Shown piece after piece: positions 25,398 to 33,734 of a stretch of DNA of 64,000 nt (its first letter is position 1; every line of letters starts with the position of its first letter). The position numbers and the translations under genes are program-made. The stretch comes from Segatella copri. Its GTDB lineage: Bacteria; Bacteroidota; Bacteroidia; Bacteroidales; Bacteroidaceae. Below the pieces are notes generated by a model. That model did not search any database, had not been told where the DNA came from, and saw nothing but the letters and a program-made list of their open reading frames with translations. The stretch covers positions 124,001 to 188,000 of the forward strand of contig NZ_VZCB01000079.1 of the NCBI RefSeq assembly GCF_009494395.1, written 5' to 3'.

Positions 25398-27875
25398 CTA
25401 GTCCTGATAATAAACTCTCTTCACTCGGTTGCTGATGGTAGTCAGAACTTCGTAAGGAATAGTTTCCAGAATATCGCTCAGCGTCTGAACAGGAAGATGC
25501 TCTCCGAAGATTTCCACAGAATCACCTTCCTTGCAATCGATGCCTGTCACATCTATCATCGCCACATCCATACAGATGTTGCCTACATAATCTGCCTTCT
25601 GTCCGTTGACAAGGCAATAAGCATGTCGATTGCCGAGTCGGCGGTTCAAGCCATCGGCATAACCGATAGGAATGGCTGCAATCACACTATCCTTATCAAG
25701 AATGGTCTTGCGACTGTAACCTACACTATCTCCCGCCTTCACATGGTGCATCTGCAGGATGGTAGTCTTCAGGGTGCTCACGCAGTTGATTGTCTTATTG
25801 TTGCGGGAGTTGATTCCATAAAGTCCAAGACCTAGGCGACACATGTCCAACTGACGCTCAGGGAAGTGCTCGATACCTGCAGAATTACAGATATGACGCA
25901 AGATCTTATGGTCGAAGGCAGCCTGCAACTGTTTGCTTCCCTTATCGAAGAGTTCAAACTGATGGGCAGAGAAGTCATCGAAGCTGTCATCATCACTACC
26001 CACGAAGTGAGAGAACACAGAACGAGGGATAATGGCATTCTGATGCTTCAGCTTGCCGATCAATTCCTCCATATCGTTTTCCGGATCAAATCCCATGCGA
26101 TGCATACCAGTATCCAGCTTGATATGAACAGGGAATCCTGTTACTCCCTCCTTCTCAGCAGCCTTAATCAGTGCATCGAGCAAACGGAATGAGTAAACCT
26201 CTGGTTCCAAGTCATAATCGAACATGGTCTTGAAGGCGGTCATCTCCGGATTCATGATCATGATATTGCTGGTGATTCCGTTCTTGCGCAGGGTTACACC
26301 TTCATCGGCAACAGCCACAGCCAGATAATCTACACGGTGATCCTGCAAAGTCTTTGCGATTTCAACAGCTCCAGCTCCATAACCGTCAGCCTTAATCATG
26401 CAGACAAGCTTTGTCTCTGGCTTCATAAAGGCACGATAGTAATTCAAGTTGGCTACCACTGCATTCAAATTCACCTCAAGAGTGGTTTCATGAACCTTCT
26501 GAACCAGCAACTCGGTCAATTGGTCAAAACCAAACTGGCGAGCTCCCTTCAGCAGGATAACCTCATCACGCAAGGAAGCAAAGACCTCGCTGGCTATGAA
26601 TTCCTCTACATCCTGGAAGAAGAACTTTTCAGAAATCTGAATAATATCATGCTGCTTGCAGAGTTCAGGACCAATACCGATGAATTTCACAACTCCACGC
26701 TTGCGGGCGAGATCGCTCACTTCTTTATATAGCGCCTCCGGAGTCTGGCCGCTCTGATAGATATCGCTTAATATCAAGGTATGACGGCGACCACGATGAT
26801 CCGGACGACGATTCATGAAGTCGAGAGCAATGTCAAGCGAATTGATGTCGCTGTTGTAACTGTCGTTGATAAGAGTACATCCGTGCTGTCCCACCTTCAC
26901 TTCCAGTCTCATAGCCACAGGCTCGAGTTTCGCCATACGCTTATCAATATCCTCAGCAGAGACTCCGAGCTTAGAAGCCACCACAGCGCTGATGATAGAG
27001 TTCTGGATAGAAGCATCATCGATGAATGGGATGGAGAAACTATCCACCTCACCTTTATATATATAGGTGATGACGCTCACGCTCTGCTGCTTCTCGATGC
27101 TCTTGACAAAGAAAGGAGCCTCAGGATTCTTGAGCGACCAGAAGAGTTTTTCACCTTTATAATCAGGATATTCAGCCACCACCTTGGTAATCACCTCATT
27201 ATCTCCATCATAAACCACGGTATCAGCATCATGGAAGAGGATGAGCTTCTCACGGCACTTCTCCTCCAGGGAAGAGAAGTTCTCCTGATGGGCAGAACCT
27301 AGATTGGTAAGAACAGCAATGGTAGGCTGGATGATGTCGCGAAGGGCAAGCATCTCACCTGGCTGACTGATACCAGCCTCGAACACGCCCACCTGAGTCT
27401 GTTCGTTCATTAACCAGACAGACAATGGCACACCTATCTGGGAATTGTAACTTCTAGGACTTCGGGTAACGAACATACTTGGTGAGAGCAACTGATAGAG
27501 CCACTCCTTGACCATGGTCTTGCCGTTGGAACCCGTAATCCCCACGATAGGGATATTGAATTCATCACGATGACGCTCAGCCAGACGCTGCAAAGCCTCC
27601 AGCGTATTGACAACCTTCAGGAAGTTTGCCTCCGGATAATCAGAAGCATATCCCTTAGGAACATCGGTCACCACAAAGTTTTTCACACCTCTGCGATACA
27701 GCTCAGGTATGTAGTTGTGACCATCATTACGCTCCGACTTGAGCGCAAAGAATAGAGTTTCCTCTGGGAAACAAAGTGAACGACTATCGGTCAGGATAAA
27801 ACCGATGTTGGTATCATTGTCTCCATAGCGACGCGCACCTATCAGTGTGGTTACCTTTTCAATAGTATATGTCAT
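25398..27875 (-). CDS. MurF-Alr fusion: UDP-MurNAc-tripeptide D-Ala-D-Ala ligase and alanine racemase
   Basis: An 825-residue cytosolic fusion typical of Bacteroidetes. The N-terminal MurF half (to about 455) has the Mur ligase ATP loop GITGSNGKTMVKEWL near residues 113-127, LTNLGSAHQENF, LINDSYNSDINSLDIAL and LSDIYQSGQTPEALY. The C-terminal alanine racemase half has the PLP-binding Lys495 in CMIKADGYGAG, HIKLDTGMHRMGF, SVFSHFVGSDD, the catalytic Tyr in DSVGYSRKTIL, and AIPIGYADGLNRRLG. The enzyme makes D-Ala and adds D-Ala-D-Ala to the peptidoglycan precursor. It is the last gene of the yfhO-GSCFA-murF/alr group, 28 bases after the GSCFA gene. Confidence 0.97.
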   Translation of the reverse strand: MTYTIEKVTTLIGARRYGDNDTNIGFILTDSRSLCFPEETLFFALKSERNDGHNYIPELYRRGVKNFVVTDVPKGYASDYPEANFLKVVNTLEALQRLAERHRDEFNIPIVGITGSNGKTMVKEWLYQLLSPSMFVTRSPRSYNSQIGVPLSVWLMNEQTQVGVFEAGISQPGEMLALRDIIQPTIAVLTNLGSAHQENFSSLEEKCREKLILFHDADTVVYDGDNEVITKVVAEYPDYKGEKLFWSLKNPEAPFFVKSIEKQQSVSVITYIYKGEVDSFSIPFIDDASIQNSIISAVVASKLGVSAEDIDKRMAKLEPVAMRLEVKVGQHGCTLINDSYNSDINSLDIALDFMNRRPDHRGRRHTLILSDIYQSGQTPEALYKEVSDLARKRGVVKFIGIGPELCKQHDIIQISEKFFFQDVEEFIASEVFASLRDEVILLKGARQFGFDQLTELLVQKVHETTLEVNLNAVVANLNYYRAFMKPETKLVCMIKADGYGAGAVEIAKTLQDHRVDYLAVAVADEGVTLRKNGITSNIMIMNPEMTAFKTMFDYDLEPEVYSFRLLDALIKAAEKEGVTGFPVHIKLDTGMHRMGFDPENDMEELIGKLKHQNAIIPRSVFSHFVGSDDDSFDDFSAHQFELFDKGSKQLQAAFDHKILRHICNSAGIEHFPERQLDMCRLGLGLYGINSRNNKTINCVSTLKTTILQMHHVKAGDSVGYSRKTILDKDSVIAAIPIGYADGLNRRLGNRHAYCLVNGQKADYVGNICMDVAMIDVTGIDCKEGDSVEIFGEHLPVQTLSDILETIPYEVLTTISNRVKRVYYQD

Positions 27876-27903
27876 TGTCTTAATACTTTAATGATTCTAT
27901 ATT

Positions 27904-28725
27904 TTACAAGAGAAGATACTTCTCCTCAAATTCTCTTTTCCTCTCTTCCGTCCTGGCGATAAACTTTTTGTGTTCTTCGCTATCAGGATTGAAGGGTCTG
28001 TGTCCGAGCGCTTCCCTGATGGGTCTCCAGTCTTCCAGAAACTGTTCGGCTGCTTTTCCGAAGTATGCTGTCCGGAATTTCTCCCAGATATACTCCACAG
28101 CCTGGTCGCTCGGATGCAGCATGTCTTCCTTATAGAAGCGATAATCACGAAGTTCATCGTTCATGATTTCGTAAGCCGGGAAATAGCTCACCACTCCCGG
28201 ATTCGCCTTCAACAGCTTATCAGCAGCCAAAAGGAGTGTTGCCTTCGAAAGTTGACTTCCGTGATAGCCATACTTGGCATACCGGATAGGACTCACCGTA
28301 ATGATAACCTTCAAGCCACCGTCGGCAGATGAAGCTTCCTTTCTTTCTGCTTTCAGCAAATCTATCGCCTTTTGCAGATAGTCCGCACATTCATCCACGC
28401 TCAGTTTCCTTTCTTCGAAGAGACGCTGTGGACGTTTCTGGCAGTTGTCCACTATTTCGCCCGTCTCCTTCAATATATACACATGGTTTGTCCCCAGCGT
28501 AAAGACCGCAACCCGTGGATGAACATCCAGGCTCTTCTCCACCGTATGAAGAATACTAGCCGGATTATACATCACTCCGAAAGGATTCACCGTAGCCCGG
28601 AAGCGATTCTCCAGGAATCGGCGACCCAGATTATCGGCAAAGCAACTGCCCACAAAGAGCATTTGCTCTGCCGGCTGTATCTCAAAGTCAGCCTTAGGAA
28701 TATCGATTTCTGTCCGAAACAGCAT
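27904..28725 (-). CDS. GSCFA domain protein
   Basis: A 273-residue soluble protein named for its N-terminal motif, seen here as FVGSCFADNLGRRF (about 28-41). Further family features are NPFGVMYNPASIL, VFTLGTNHVYI, a KVIITVSPIRY strand, and a late YFPAYEIMNDELRDYRFYKEDMLHPSDQAVEYIW with an Asp/His pair. The layout resembles SGNH/GDSL esterases (nucleophile Ser in GS, late D-x-x-H), so an acyl- or acetyl-ester hydrolase role is plausible but unproven. It is transcribed between yfhO and murF-alr (13 bases after yfhO), suggesting a cell-envelope role. There is no signal peptide. Confidence 0.9.
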   Translation of the reverse strand: MLFRTEIDIPKADFEIQPAEQMLFVGSCFADNLGRRFLENRFRATVNPFGVMYNPASILHTVEKSLDVHPRVAVFTLGTNHVYILKETGEIVDNCQKRPQRLFEERKLSVDECADYLQKAIDLLKAERKEASSADGGLKVIITVSPIRYAKYGYHGSQLSKATLLLAADKLLKANPGVVSYFPAYEIMNDELRDYRFYKEDMLHPSDQAVEYIWEKFRTAYFGKAAEQFLEDWRPIREALGHRPFNPDSEEHKKFIARTEERKREFEEKYLLL

Positions 28726-28738
28726 CTCTTCTACTCCT

Positions 28739-31246
28739 TTATTCCTTAACTACTTCAGTATTCTTCTTGCGTTTCTTGACTTCCACTCCTATACCTATTA
28801 TAATAAGGAGTACAAGAACGCCATAACCTACGTATGCTACAGTCTCTGTATTTTTGAGCGACTGTGGATGGAAGTCGAGTACCACCTTATGATTACCCGG
28901 TTTCACATTGAGCGCACGGAGAATATAGTCAACTCTACCGAGTTCAACAGGCTCCCCATCTACGGTAGCAGACCAACCCGGATAGTAGATTTCAGAGAAA
29001 ACGATGACACCACCCTTGCTCGATTTCACCTCGTAAGTCAAGTTGTTTGGCTTATAGGCAGTCATCTTCACAACCGAAGTATCATCCTGCTTTACACTCT
29101 GATTCAGCTGCTCCTTGAACTTGGCATCAGCCACGGCTACATGACGGAGGTTCACCTTGCCCACGCCCTCGATTTCCTCGTTGGCATTGTTCACATACTT
29201 CACCTCGTCAACAAACCAGGCATTGCCGTAGGCGTATGGATTCTGAACAGGAACAGTCTGACCGCCCTGCAAAGGCATGATGAAGTACTTGGCATTCAGC
29301 ATATTCAATACGGGGAAGATGCTATCGCCATTCACCTTGGTCATATCACCGCCAGCCTCAGCCACAGCCTTCATTGTCTTCTGCATCTCAGGAGCGATGT
29401 GAGCATCAATCATCTCCTGATAACGGCGCAACTTAGCTGGATGATATCCACCGATACTCTTATGATAATAAGAAGTCTCGTTCTCATTGAAGGTATTCGA
29501 TGCGAGATTGAGCACACGATAGTCGAGTGCCTTATCGCGACAGATAATCTTATCGGTCTCTGTCATCTGCTGAGGAGCATCACGCTCTACCTTGTCCACG
29601 AACATATCGTCATAGAGATAACGCTTGTTTACCATCCACATATCTACGAGACAAAGCACAGCGATACCGGCAATCATGAATTCTGCACCGAGCTTCTTCA
29701 TCTTATAAAGCAGCAGGAAGGCTGAACCGATAACGATAATCCAGAACGAACGCCAGCAATCAGAAGTAAAGATACTCTTGCGAATCTCTACCAGATTGCT
29801 GATAATAGGACCCTGATATTCAGCAGGCAACTGCTGCAGCGCCTGAGTCTCCTGGGCTGAGACGAAATCAGGGAAGAATACGCTCGGCATGATGGCAAAG
29901 AGCAAGCAGAAACCTGCAGTCAGGCCAAAGCTGGCGTATACATATTTAATTTTAGAAGTCAGCACTTCCGGTTCATCCACAATCTTCTTCAACGCCATCA
30001 TCGCCAGCAGCGGAATGGTAAACTCGGCGATAACGAGGATGGAAGCCACCGTTCGGAACTTGGCATACATCGGAATATAATCCAGGAAGAAATTGGTGAA
30101 CGGCATGAAGTTTCTACCCCATGAGAGCAGGATGCTCAGAATGGTGGCAGCGAGCAAAGCCCACTTCATCGGACCCTTTACGATAAACAGCCCAAGGATA
30201 AAGAGCATACATACGAATGCTCCAACATATACCGGACCGCTGGTACCAGGCTGATTACCCCAGTACTGACCCAGCTGCTGATAAATCTGAACAAAGTTAG
30301 GGTCTGCCTTCTCCATTGCCTTCTCGTTTTGGGCAAGAGGCACGGAAGCACCGCCCTTGGCATCTGGAACCAGGAGCGTCCAAGTCTCGTCAATACCATA
30401 ACTCCACTGAGTGATATAGTCTCTATCCAGACCGCTACTGGTCTGATTAGCAGAGTTTTTCTTTACCAGTTCACTCTTTCCGCGCATGGTTTCCTGGCCA
30501 TACTGCCAGGTATGATAAAGGTTGGACAGGTTGAGCGAGATACCGATGAGGGCACCCACTGCGCATACCGCTGTAGCCTTTCCAAAACGAGCCAGCTGCT
30601 TCTTCTGGATGGCTTCTACCAGGAAGGCAATCACCATGAAGAGGATGATGAAGAGGTAATAATAAGTCATCTGCACATGGTTGGCATTCACCTCGAAAGC
30701 CGAAAAGATAGCTGTCAGGAGCAAGCCTTTCAGATACTTGCCGCGATAAGCCAGCACCACACCTGCAATCATAGGAGGCAGATAAGCCAGTGCCCATACC
30801 TTCCAGATATGACCGGCTGCGATAATGATAAAGAAGTAGGACGAGAATGCCCAGATGATACTACCCAATGCCGCCAGCGATTGTCGGAAATCGAAAGCAC
30901 GCAACATGATGTAGAAGCCAAGAAGATATACGAATACATACCATACATAATCTGGCAGCCACAGGTGATAAGCCTTAGTTACCTGGTCGAGCACCTTGGT
31001 ACTGCCATACGAAGGCGACATCTGATAAGTTGGCATTCCGCCGAATACAGAGTTGGTCCAGCGAGTAGTCTCGCCAGTCTGCTGCTGGTAAAGTTCCTTC
31101 TCATGTCCCAGTCCCTTGCTTGCCGCAGAGTCATGACGGAACAGGATTCGTCCGTCCATGTCAGCTGGCATGAAGTAGGCGAAGGAGATTACCGCAAAAA
31201 CAATTACTACCAGAATATCCAGTAGATACTTCTTCAAAAATTTCAT
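28739..31246 (-). CDS. YfhO-family polytopic membrane protein
   Basis: An 835-residue inner membrane protein with about 12-13 helices. The GT-C-like first periplasmic loop is present (FRHDSAASKGLGHEKELYQQQTGETTRWTNS split over residues 37-67). After the helices comes a soluble region (about 550-800, with YRVLNLASNTFNENETSYYHKSIGGYHPAKLRRYQEM), followed by a final helix and a lysine-rich tail. YfhO proteins are predicted membrane glycosyltransferases of envelope polymers; a Gram-positive member acts in sugar modification of teichoic acid. The substrate here is unknown. It is first in the operon with GSCFA and murF-alr. Confidence 0.88.
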   Translation of the reverse strand: MKFLKKYLLDILVVIVFAVISFAYFMPADMDGRILFRHDSAASKGLGHEKELYQQQTGETTRWTNSVFGGMPTYQMSPSYGSTKVLDQVTKAYHLWLPDYVWYVFVYLLGFYIMLRAFDFRQSLAALGSIIWAFSSYFFIIIAAGHIWKVWALAYLPPMIAGVVLAYRGKYLKGLLLTAIFSAFEVNANHVQMTYYYLFIILFMVIAFLVEAIQKKQLARFGKATAVCAVGALIGISLNLSNLYHTWQYGQETMRGKSELVKKNSANQTSSGLDRDYITQWSYGIDETWTLLVPDAKGGASVPLAQNEKAMEKADPNFVQIYQQLGQYWGNQPGTSGPVYVGAFVCMLFILGLFIVKGPMKWALLAATILSILLSWGRNFMPFTNFFLDYIPMYAKFRTVASILVIAEFTIPLLAMMALKKIVDEPEVLTSKIKYVYASFGLTAGFCLLFAIMPSVFFPDFVSAQETQALQQLPAEYQGPIISNLVEIRKSIFTSDCWRSFWIIVIGSAFLLLYKMKKLGAEFMIAGIAVLCLVDMWMVNKRYLYDDMFVDKVERDAPQQMTETDKIICRDKALDYRVLNLASNTFNENETSYYHKSIGGYHPAKLRRYQEMIDAHIAPEMQKTMKAVAEAGGDMTKVNGDSIFPVLNMLNAKYFIMPLQGGQTVPVQNPYAYGNAWFVDEVKYVNNANEEIEGVGKVNLRHVAVADAKFKEQLNQSVKQDDTSVVKMTAYKPNNLTYEVKSSKGGVIVFSEIYYPGWSATVDGEPVELGRVDYILRALNVKPGNHKVVLDFHPQSLKNTETVAYVGYGVLVLLIIIGIGVEVKKRKKNTEVVKE

Positions 31247-31276
31247 ATTTTCTATAAACGTTTATAATTTTGGGGA

Positions 31277-31284
31277 CAAAGTTA
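31277..31284 (-). promoter_or_regulatory. -7 box for the yfhO operon
   Basis: TAACTTTG on the minus strand (plus CAAAGTTA), 31 bases above the ATG at 31246. The 40 bases upstream of it nearly match those upstream of the cca promoter at 53563. Confidence 0.65.
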
Positions 31285-31410
31285 GCACAAATCGAAGACA
31301 CTACAAAATAAAAGAAGAAACTTTTTACTTTTTTTATCGAAGAAAAGTCACAATAGGGGTTTCCCCCTAACTTTTAGGGAAACTATCTTGGTTTATCTGC
31401 CGATAAGTCA

Positions 31411-31418
31411 TACCTTTG
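31411..31418 (+). promoter_or_regulatory. -7 box for the small beta-barrel gene
   Basis: TACCTTTG followed by CA. Transcription would begin near 31425, only about 10 bases before the first ATG (31435), which favours the second ATG at 31447. Confidence 0.65.
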
Positions 31419-31446
31419 CACCCATAAACATAAAATGAGTAAGATT

Positions 31447-32124
31447 ATGAAAAAAATCGTATTTATCATGATGGCGATGCTGATGGCAGTCATCCCATCT
31501 ACTGCACAGAATTACAAGCACAGTAAATATTATAACCAGAAGACGGGACATCTCGACTATGGATTCAACAATAAGGGCGTCGATACCTATTACGGCATCC
31601 GCATCGGACCCGGATTCTCATACGTCACTTCTGACGACAGCCGTCTCGATGGTGGCGACTGGCAGACAGGTCTCAACGTAGGTGTAGTAGCCGGCTTCCC
31701 GCTTACCTATTCTGACCCACTCTATCTGGAGACCGGTCTCTATTATATAGAAAAAGGTGGAAAGAAATCCTTAGGTGGCGGCAAGAAGATGACCTACGAC
31801 CTCAACTATCTGGAGATTCCGGTAGTAGTAAAATACAAGTATGAGATAGATGACGACTTAACCATAGAGCCGTTTGCCGGTGGATATTTTGCAGCAGGCG
31901 TGGGTGGCAAGATCAAGAACTTTGCTGAGCGCGAGGCTCAGAGTTCATTCCGAAGCGACAACTTCCGTCGCCTGGATGGCGGTCTCCGCATCGGTTGCGG
32001 CATCGGCTACGACATGTTCTATGCCGACCTCACCTACGACCTCGGTCTTGCCAACATCTGCCACGATACATTTGACAAGGCACGCAACAGAGCCGTCATG
32101 CTCAATTTTGGCGTAAATTTCTAA
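31447..32124 (+). CDS. Small outer membrane beta-barrel protein
   Basis: A 225-residue protein with a clear signal peptide (MKKIVFIMMAMLMAVIPSTAQ) and an alternating barrel pattern: YYGIRIGPGFSYV, WQTGLNVGVVAGFPLTY, LYLETGLYYIEKGG, LNYLEIPVVVKYKYEI, FAGGYFAAGVGGKI, LRIGCGIGYDMFYADLTYDLGLANI, and a terminal aromatic VMLNFGVNF. It fits the eight-stranded 'outer membrane beta-barrel' (OmpA/porin-like) group of Bacteroidetes. An in-frame ATG 12 bases upstream (31435) adds MSKI, but the very short leader makes it less likely. Its role is unknown. It is monocistronic, ended by the hairpin at 32171. Confidence 0.87.
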   Translation: MKKIVFIMMAMLMAVIPSTAQNYKHSKYYNQKTGHLDYGFNNKGVDTYYGIRIGPGFSYVTSDDSRLDGGDWQTGLNVGVVAGFPLTYSDPLYLETGLYYIEKGGKKSLGGGKKMTYDLNYLEIPVVVKYKYEIDDDLTIEPFAGGYFAAGVGGKIKNFAEREAQSSFRSDNFRRLDGGLRIGCGIGYDMFYADLTYDLGLANICHDTFDKARNRAVMLNFGVNF

Positions 32125-32170
32125 CAGAAGAAAACAACCATACGTTTTGTAGTTAAAACTTGATATACAT

Positions 32171-32202
32171 TTCCCTGCCTATTATAAAATATAGGTGGGG
32201 AA
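32171..32202 (+). terminator. Terminator of the beta-barrel gene
   Basis: A 12-bp stem (32171-32182 with 32191-32202, two G-T wobbles) and 8-base loop, followed by TTGTTCTTTT. It lies just before the pfs promoter. Confidence 0.75.
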
Positions 32203-32227
32203 TTGTTCTTTTATGGGATTTATTTTG

Positions 32228-32235
32228 TAACTTTG
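32228..32235 (+). promoter_or_regulatory. -7 box for the pfs-luxS operon
   Basis: TAACTTTG followed by CACC, 32 bases before the ATG at 32260. Confidence 0.65.
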
Positions 32236-32259
32236 CACCCAAATTTGAAATAAATCAGT

Positions 32260-32958
32260 ATGAGAATAGGAATTATCGTTGCGATGGACAAGGAGTTCAC
32301 GCAGCTCAAGACATTATTGACAGAATCGCAGACAGAGCGAAAGAATCATAAGGACTTCGTCATCGGAAAAATCGGCGAGAACGAGGTGGTGATGCAGCAG
32401 TGCGGCATCGGAAAAGTGAACAGCGCCATCGGAGCGGTGGAAATGATTGACAACTATCACCCTGACCTCGTTATCTCTTCGGGTGTGGCTGGAGGCGCTG
32501 ACATCAACCTCAACGTAACCGAAGTGGTTGTGGCAACCAACTGTGTTTATCACGATGCTTACTGCGGTGATGAATGCGAGTATGGACAGATTCTCGGTAT
32601 GCCAGCCACCTTCAAGACTCCCAAGGAGTATGTGGAGAAAGCACTTGCCATCAATGAATTGCCCGACAACCAGCATCCAAAGATTCATGCAGGACAGATT
32701 GTTAGCGGCGAATGGTTTGTAGACAGCAAGGAGAAGATGCACTCTATCCTGGAGCACTTCCCTCATGCCATGGCTGTGGATATGGAGAGCTGCTCCATTG
32801 CCCAGACCTGCCACATCTACAAAACACCTTTCATCTCCTTCCGCATCATCAGCGATGTTCCTCTGAAGGATACCAAGGCACAGCAGTACTTCGACTTCTG
32901 GGCTAAAATGGCAGAAGGCTCATTCAATGTCACCAAGGCATTCCTCGAAAGTCTGTAA
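32260..32958 (+). CDS. mtnN: 5'-methylthioadenosine/S-adenosylhomocysteine nucleosidase
   Basis: A cytosolic enzyme of 232 residues that cleaves adenine from MTA and SAH, making S-ribosylhomocysteine for LuxS. Landmarks: MRIGIIVAMDKEFTQL at the start (catalytic Glu region), GKIGENEVVMQQCGIGKVNSAIGA, the VISSGVAGGAD loop, GQIVSGEWFVDS, the purine/ribose site VDMESCSIAQTC with its Met-Glu, and a final FRIISDVPLKD that contains the catalytic Asp. Length is standard. luxS follows after 26 bases, so the SAM-recycling steps are co-transcribed. Confidence 0.96.
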   Translation: MRIGIIVAMDKEFTQLKTLLTESQTERKNHKDFVIGKIGENEVVMQQCGIGKVNSAIGAVEMIDNYHPDLVISSGVAGGADINLNVTEVVVATNCVYHDAYCGDECEYGQILGMPATFKTPKEYVEKALAINELPDNQHPKIHAGQIVSGEWFVDSKEKMHSILEHFPHAMAVDMESCSIAQTCHIYKTPFISFRIISDVPLKDTKAQQYFDFWAKMAEGSFNVTKAFLESL

Positions 32959-32984
32959 ACTATAAATTGTAAATTATAAACTAT

Positions 32985-33470
32985 ATGAATAAGATTCCAA
33001 GTTTCACAATCAATCATAACAAGTTGCTCCGCGGCATTTACGTAAGCCGCAAGGACGAAGTAGGCGGAGAAGTAGTCACCACTTTCGATATCCGCATGAA
33101 GGTGCCTAACCAGGAGCCATGCCTCCACAACGGTGCCATCCATACCATCGAGCACCTTGCTGCCACTTACCTGCGTAACGACGAGGAGTGGAAAGACCGC
33201 ATCATCTACTGGGGACCAATGGGATGCCTTACCGGCAACTACCTCCTCATCCGTGGCGATCTGGAGAGCAAGGACATCGTAGAACTGATGAAGCGTACTT
33301 TCCAGTTCATTGCCGATTTCGAAGGCGAAATTCCTGGACAGGCAGCCAAGGATTGCGGCAACTATCTGCTCCACGACCTGCCTATGGCTAAGTACGAATC
33401 GAAGAAATATCTCGAAGAGGTGCTCAACTGTATCACAGAAGCTAACTTGATTTATCCTACACAGGATTAA
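32985..33470 (+). CDS. luxS: S-ribosylhomocysteine lyase LuxS
   Basis: A 161-residue metalloenzyme that splits S-ribosylhomocysteine into homocysteine and DPD, the precursor of autoinducer AI-2. Metal ligands His53 and His57 are in AIHTIEHLAATYLRN, and the third, a Cys, in AAKDCGNYLLHD. The catalytic Cys81 is in GPMGCLTGNYLL. The residue after that Cys is Leu, where Arg is common in LuxS from other phyla as I recall. Length is typical. It follows mtnN in one operon and is closed by a strong terminator at 33480. The organism should therefore be able to make AI-2. Confidence 0.97.
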   Translation: MNKIPSFTINHNKLLRGIYVSRKDEVGGEVVTTFDIRMKVPNQEPCLHNGAIHTIEHLAATYLRNDEEWKDRIIYWGPMGCLTGNYLLIRGDLESKDIVELMKRTFQFIADFEGEIPGQAAKDCGNYLLHDLPMAKYESKKYLEEVLNCITEANLIYPTQD

Positions 33471-33479
33471 TCATATATG

Positions 33480-33508
33480 AACGCCCGCAACCACAAATTG
33501 CGGGCGTT
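33480..33508 (+). terminator. Intrinsic terminator of the pfs-luxS operon
   Basis: A perfect 11-bp G/C-rich stem AACGCCCGCAA (33480-33490) with TTGCGGGCGTT (33498-33508), 7-base loop, then TTATATTTAATT. Confidence 0.88.
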
Positions 33509-33554
33509 TATATTTAATTAACCTGAAAAGTTTTGAAACTTTTCCGAAAACTCA

Positions 33555-33637
33555 TATCTTTGCATAAGATAAGCTGCACTCGGCAATTTGAAAGCAAGCT
33601 TTCATTGCGCTCGTTTGCATTATCTTTGCATAAGATT
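33555..33637 (+). promoter_or_regulatory. Duplicated promoter element before the fucosidase gene
   Basis: The 16-mer TATCTTTGCATAAGAT occurs twice in direct orientation, at 33555 and at 33621, exactly 66 bases apart. Each contains a -7 box (TATCTTTG) and is itself an inverted repeat (TATCTT..AAGAT). Between them lies a smaller hairpin (GAAAGC..GCTTTC near 33590-33603). Either copy could drive the fucosidase operon; the downstream one is nearer. Confidence 0.55.
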
Positions 33638-33734
33638 TATATATTAACGACAATCACCAATAACGACAATAACTAACAATTATCAACTTCTTTTTATGGC
33701 AAGAATAAAGTGTATCGATTTTAATACAACAACC

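Noticed and set aside
30329..31225. Plus-strand open frame of 298 codons
   Set aside because: Antisense to yfhO, with no promoter and no recognisable protein features.
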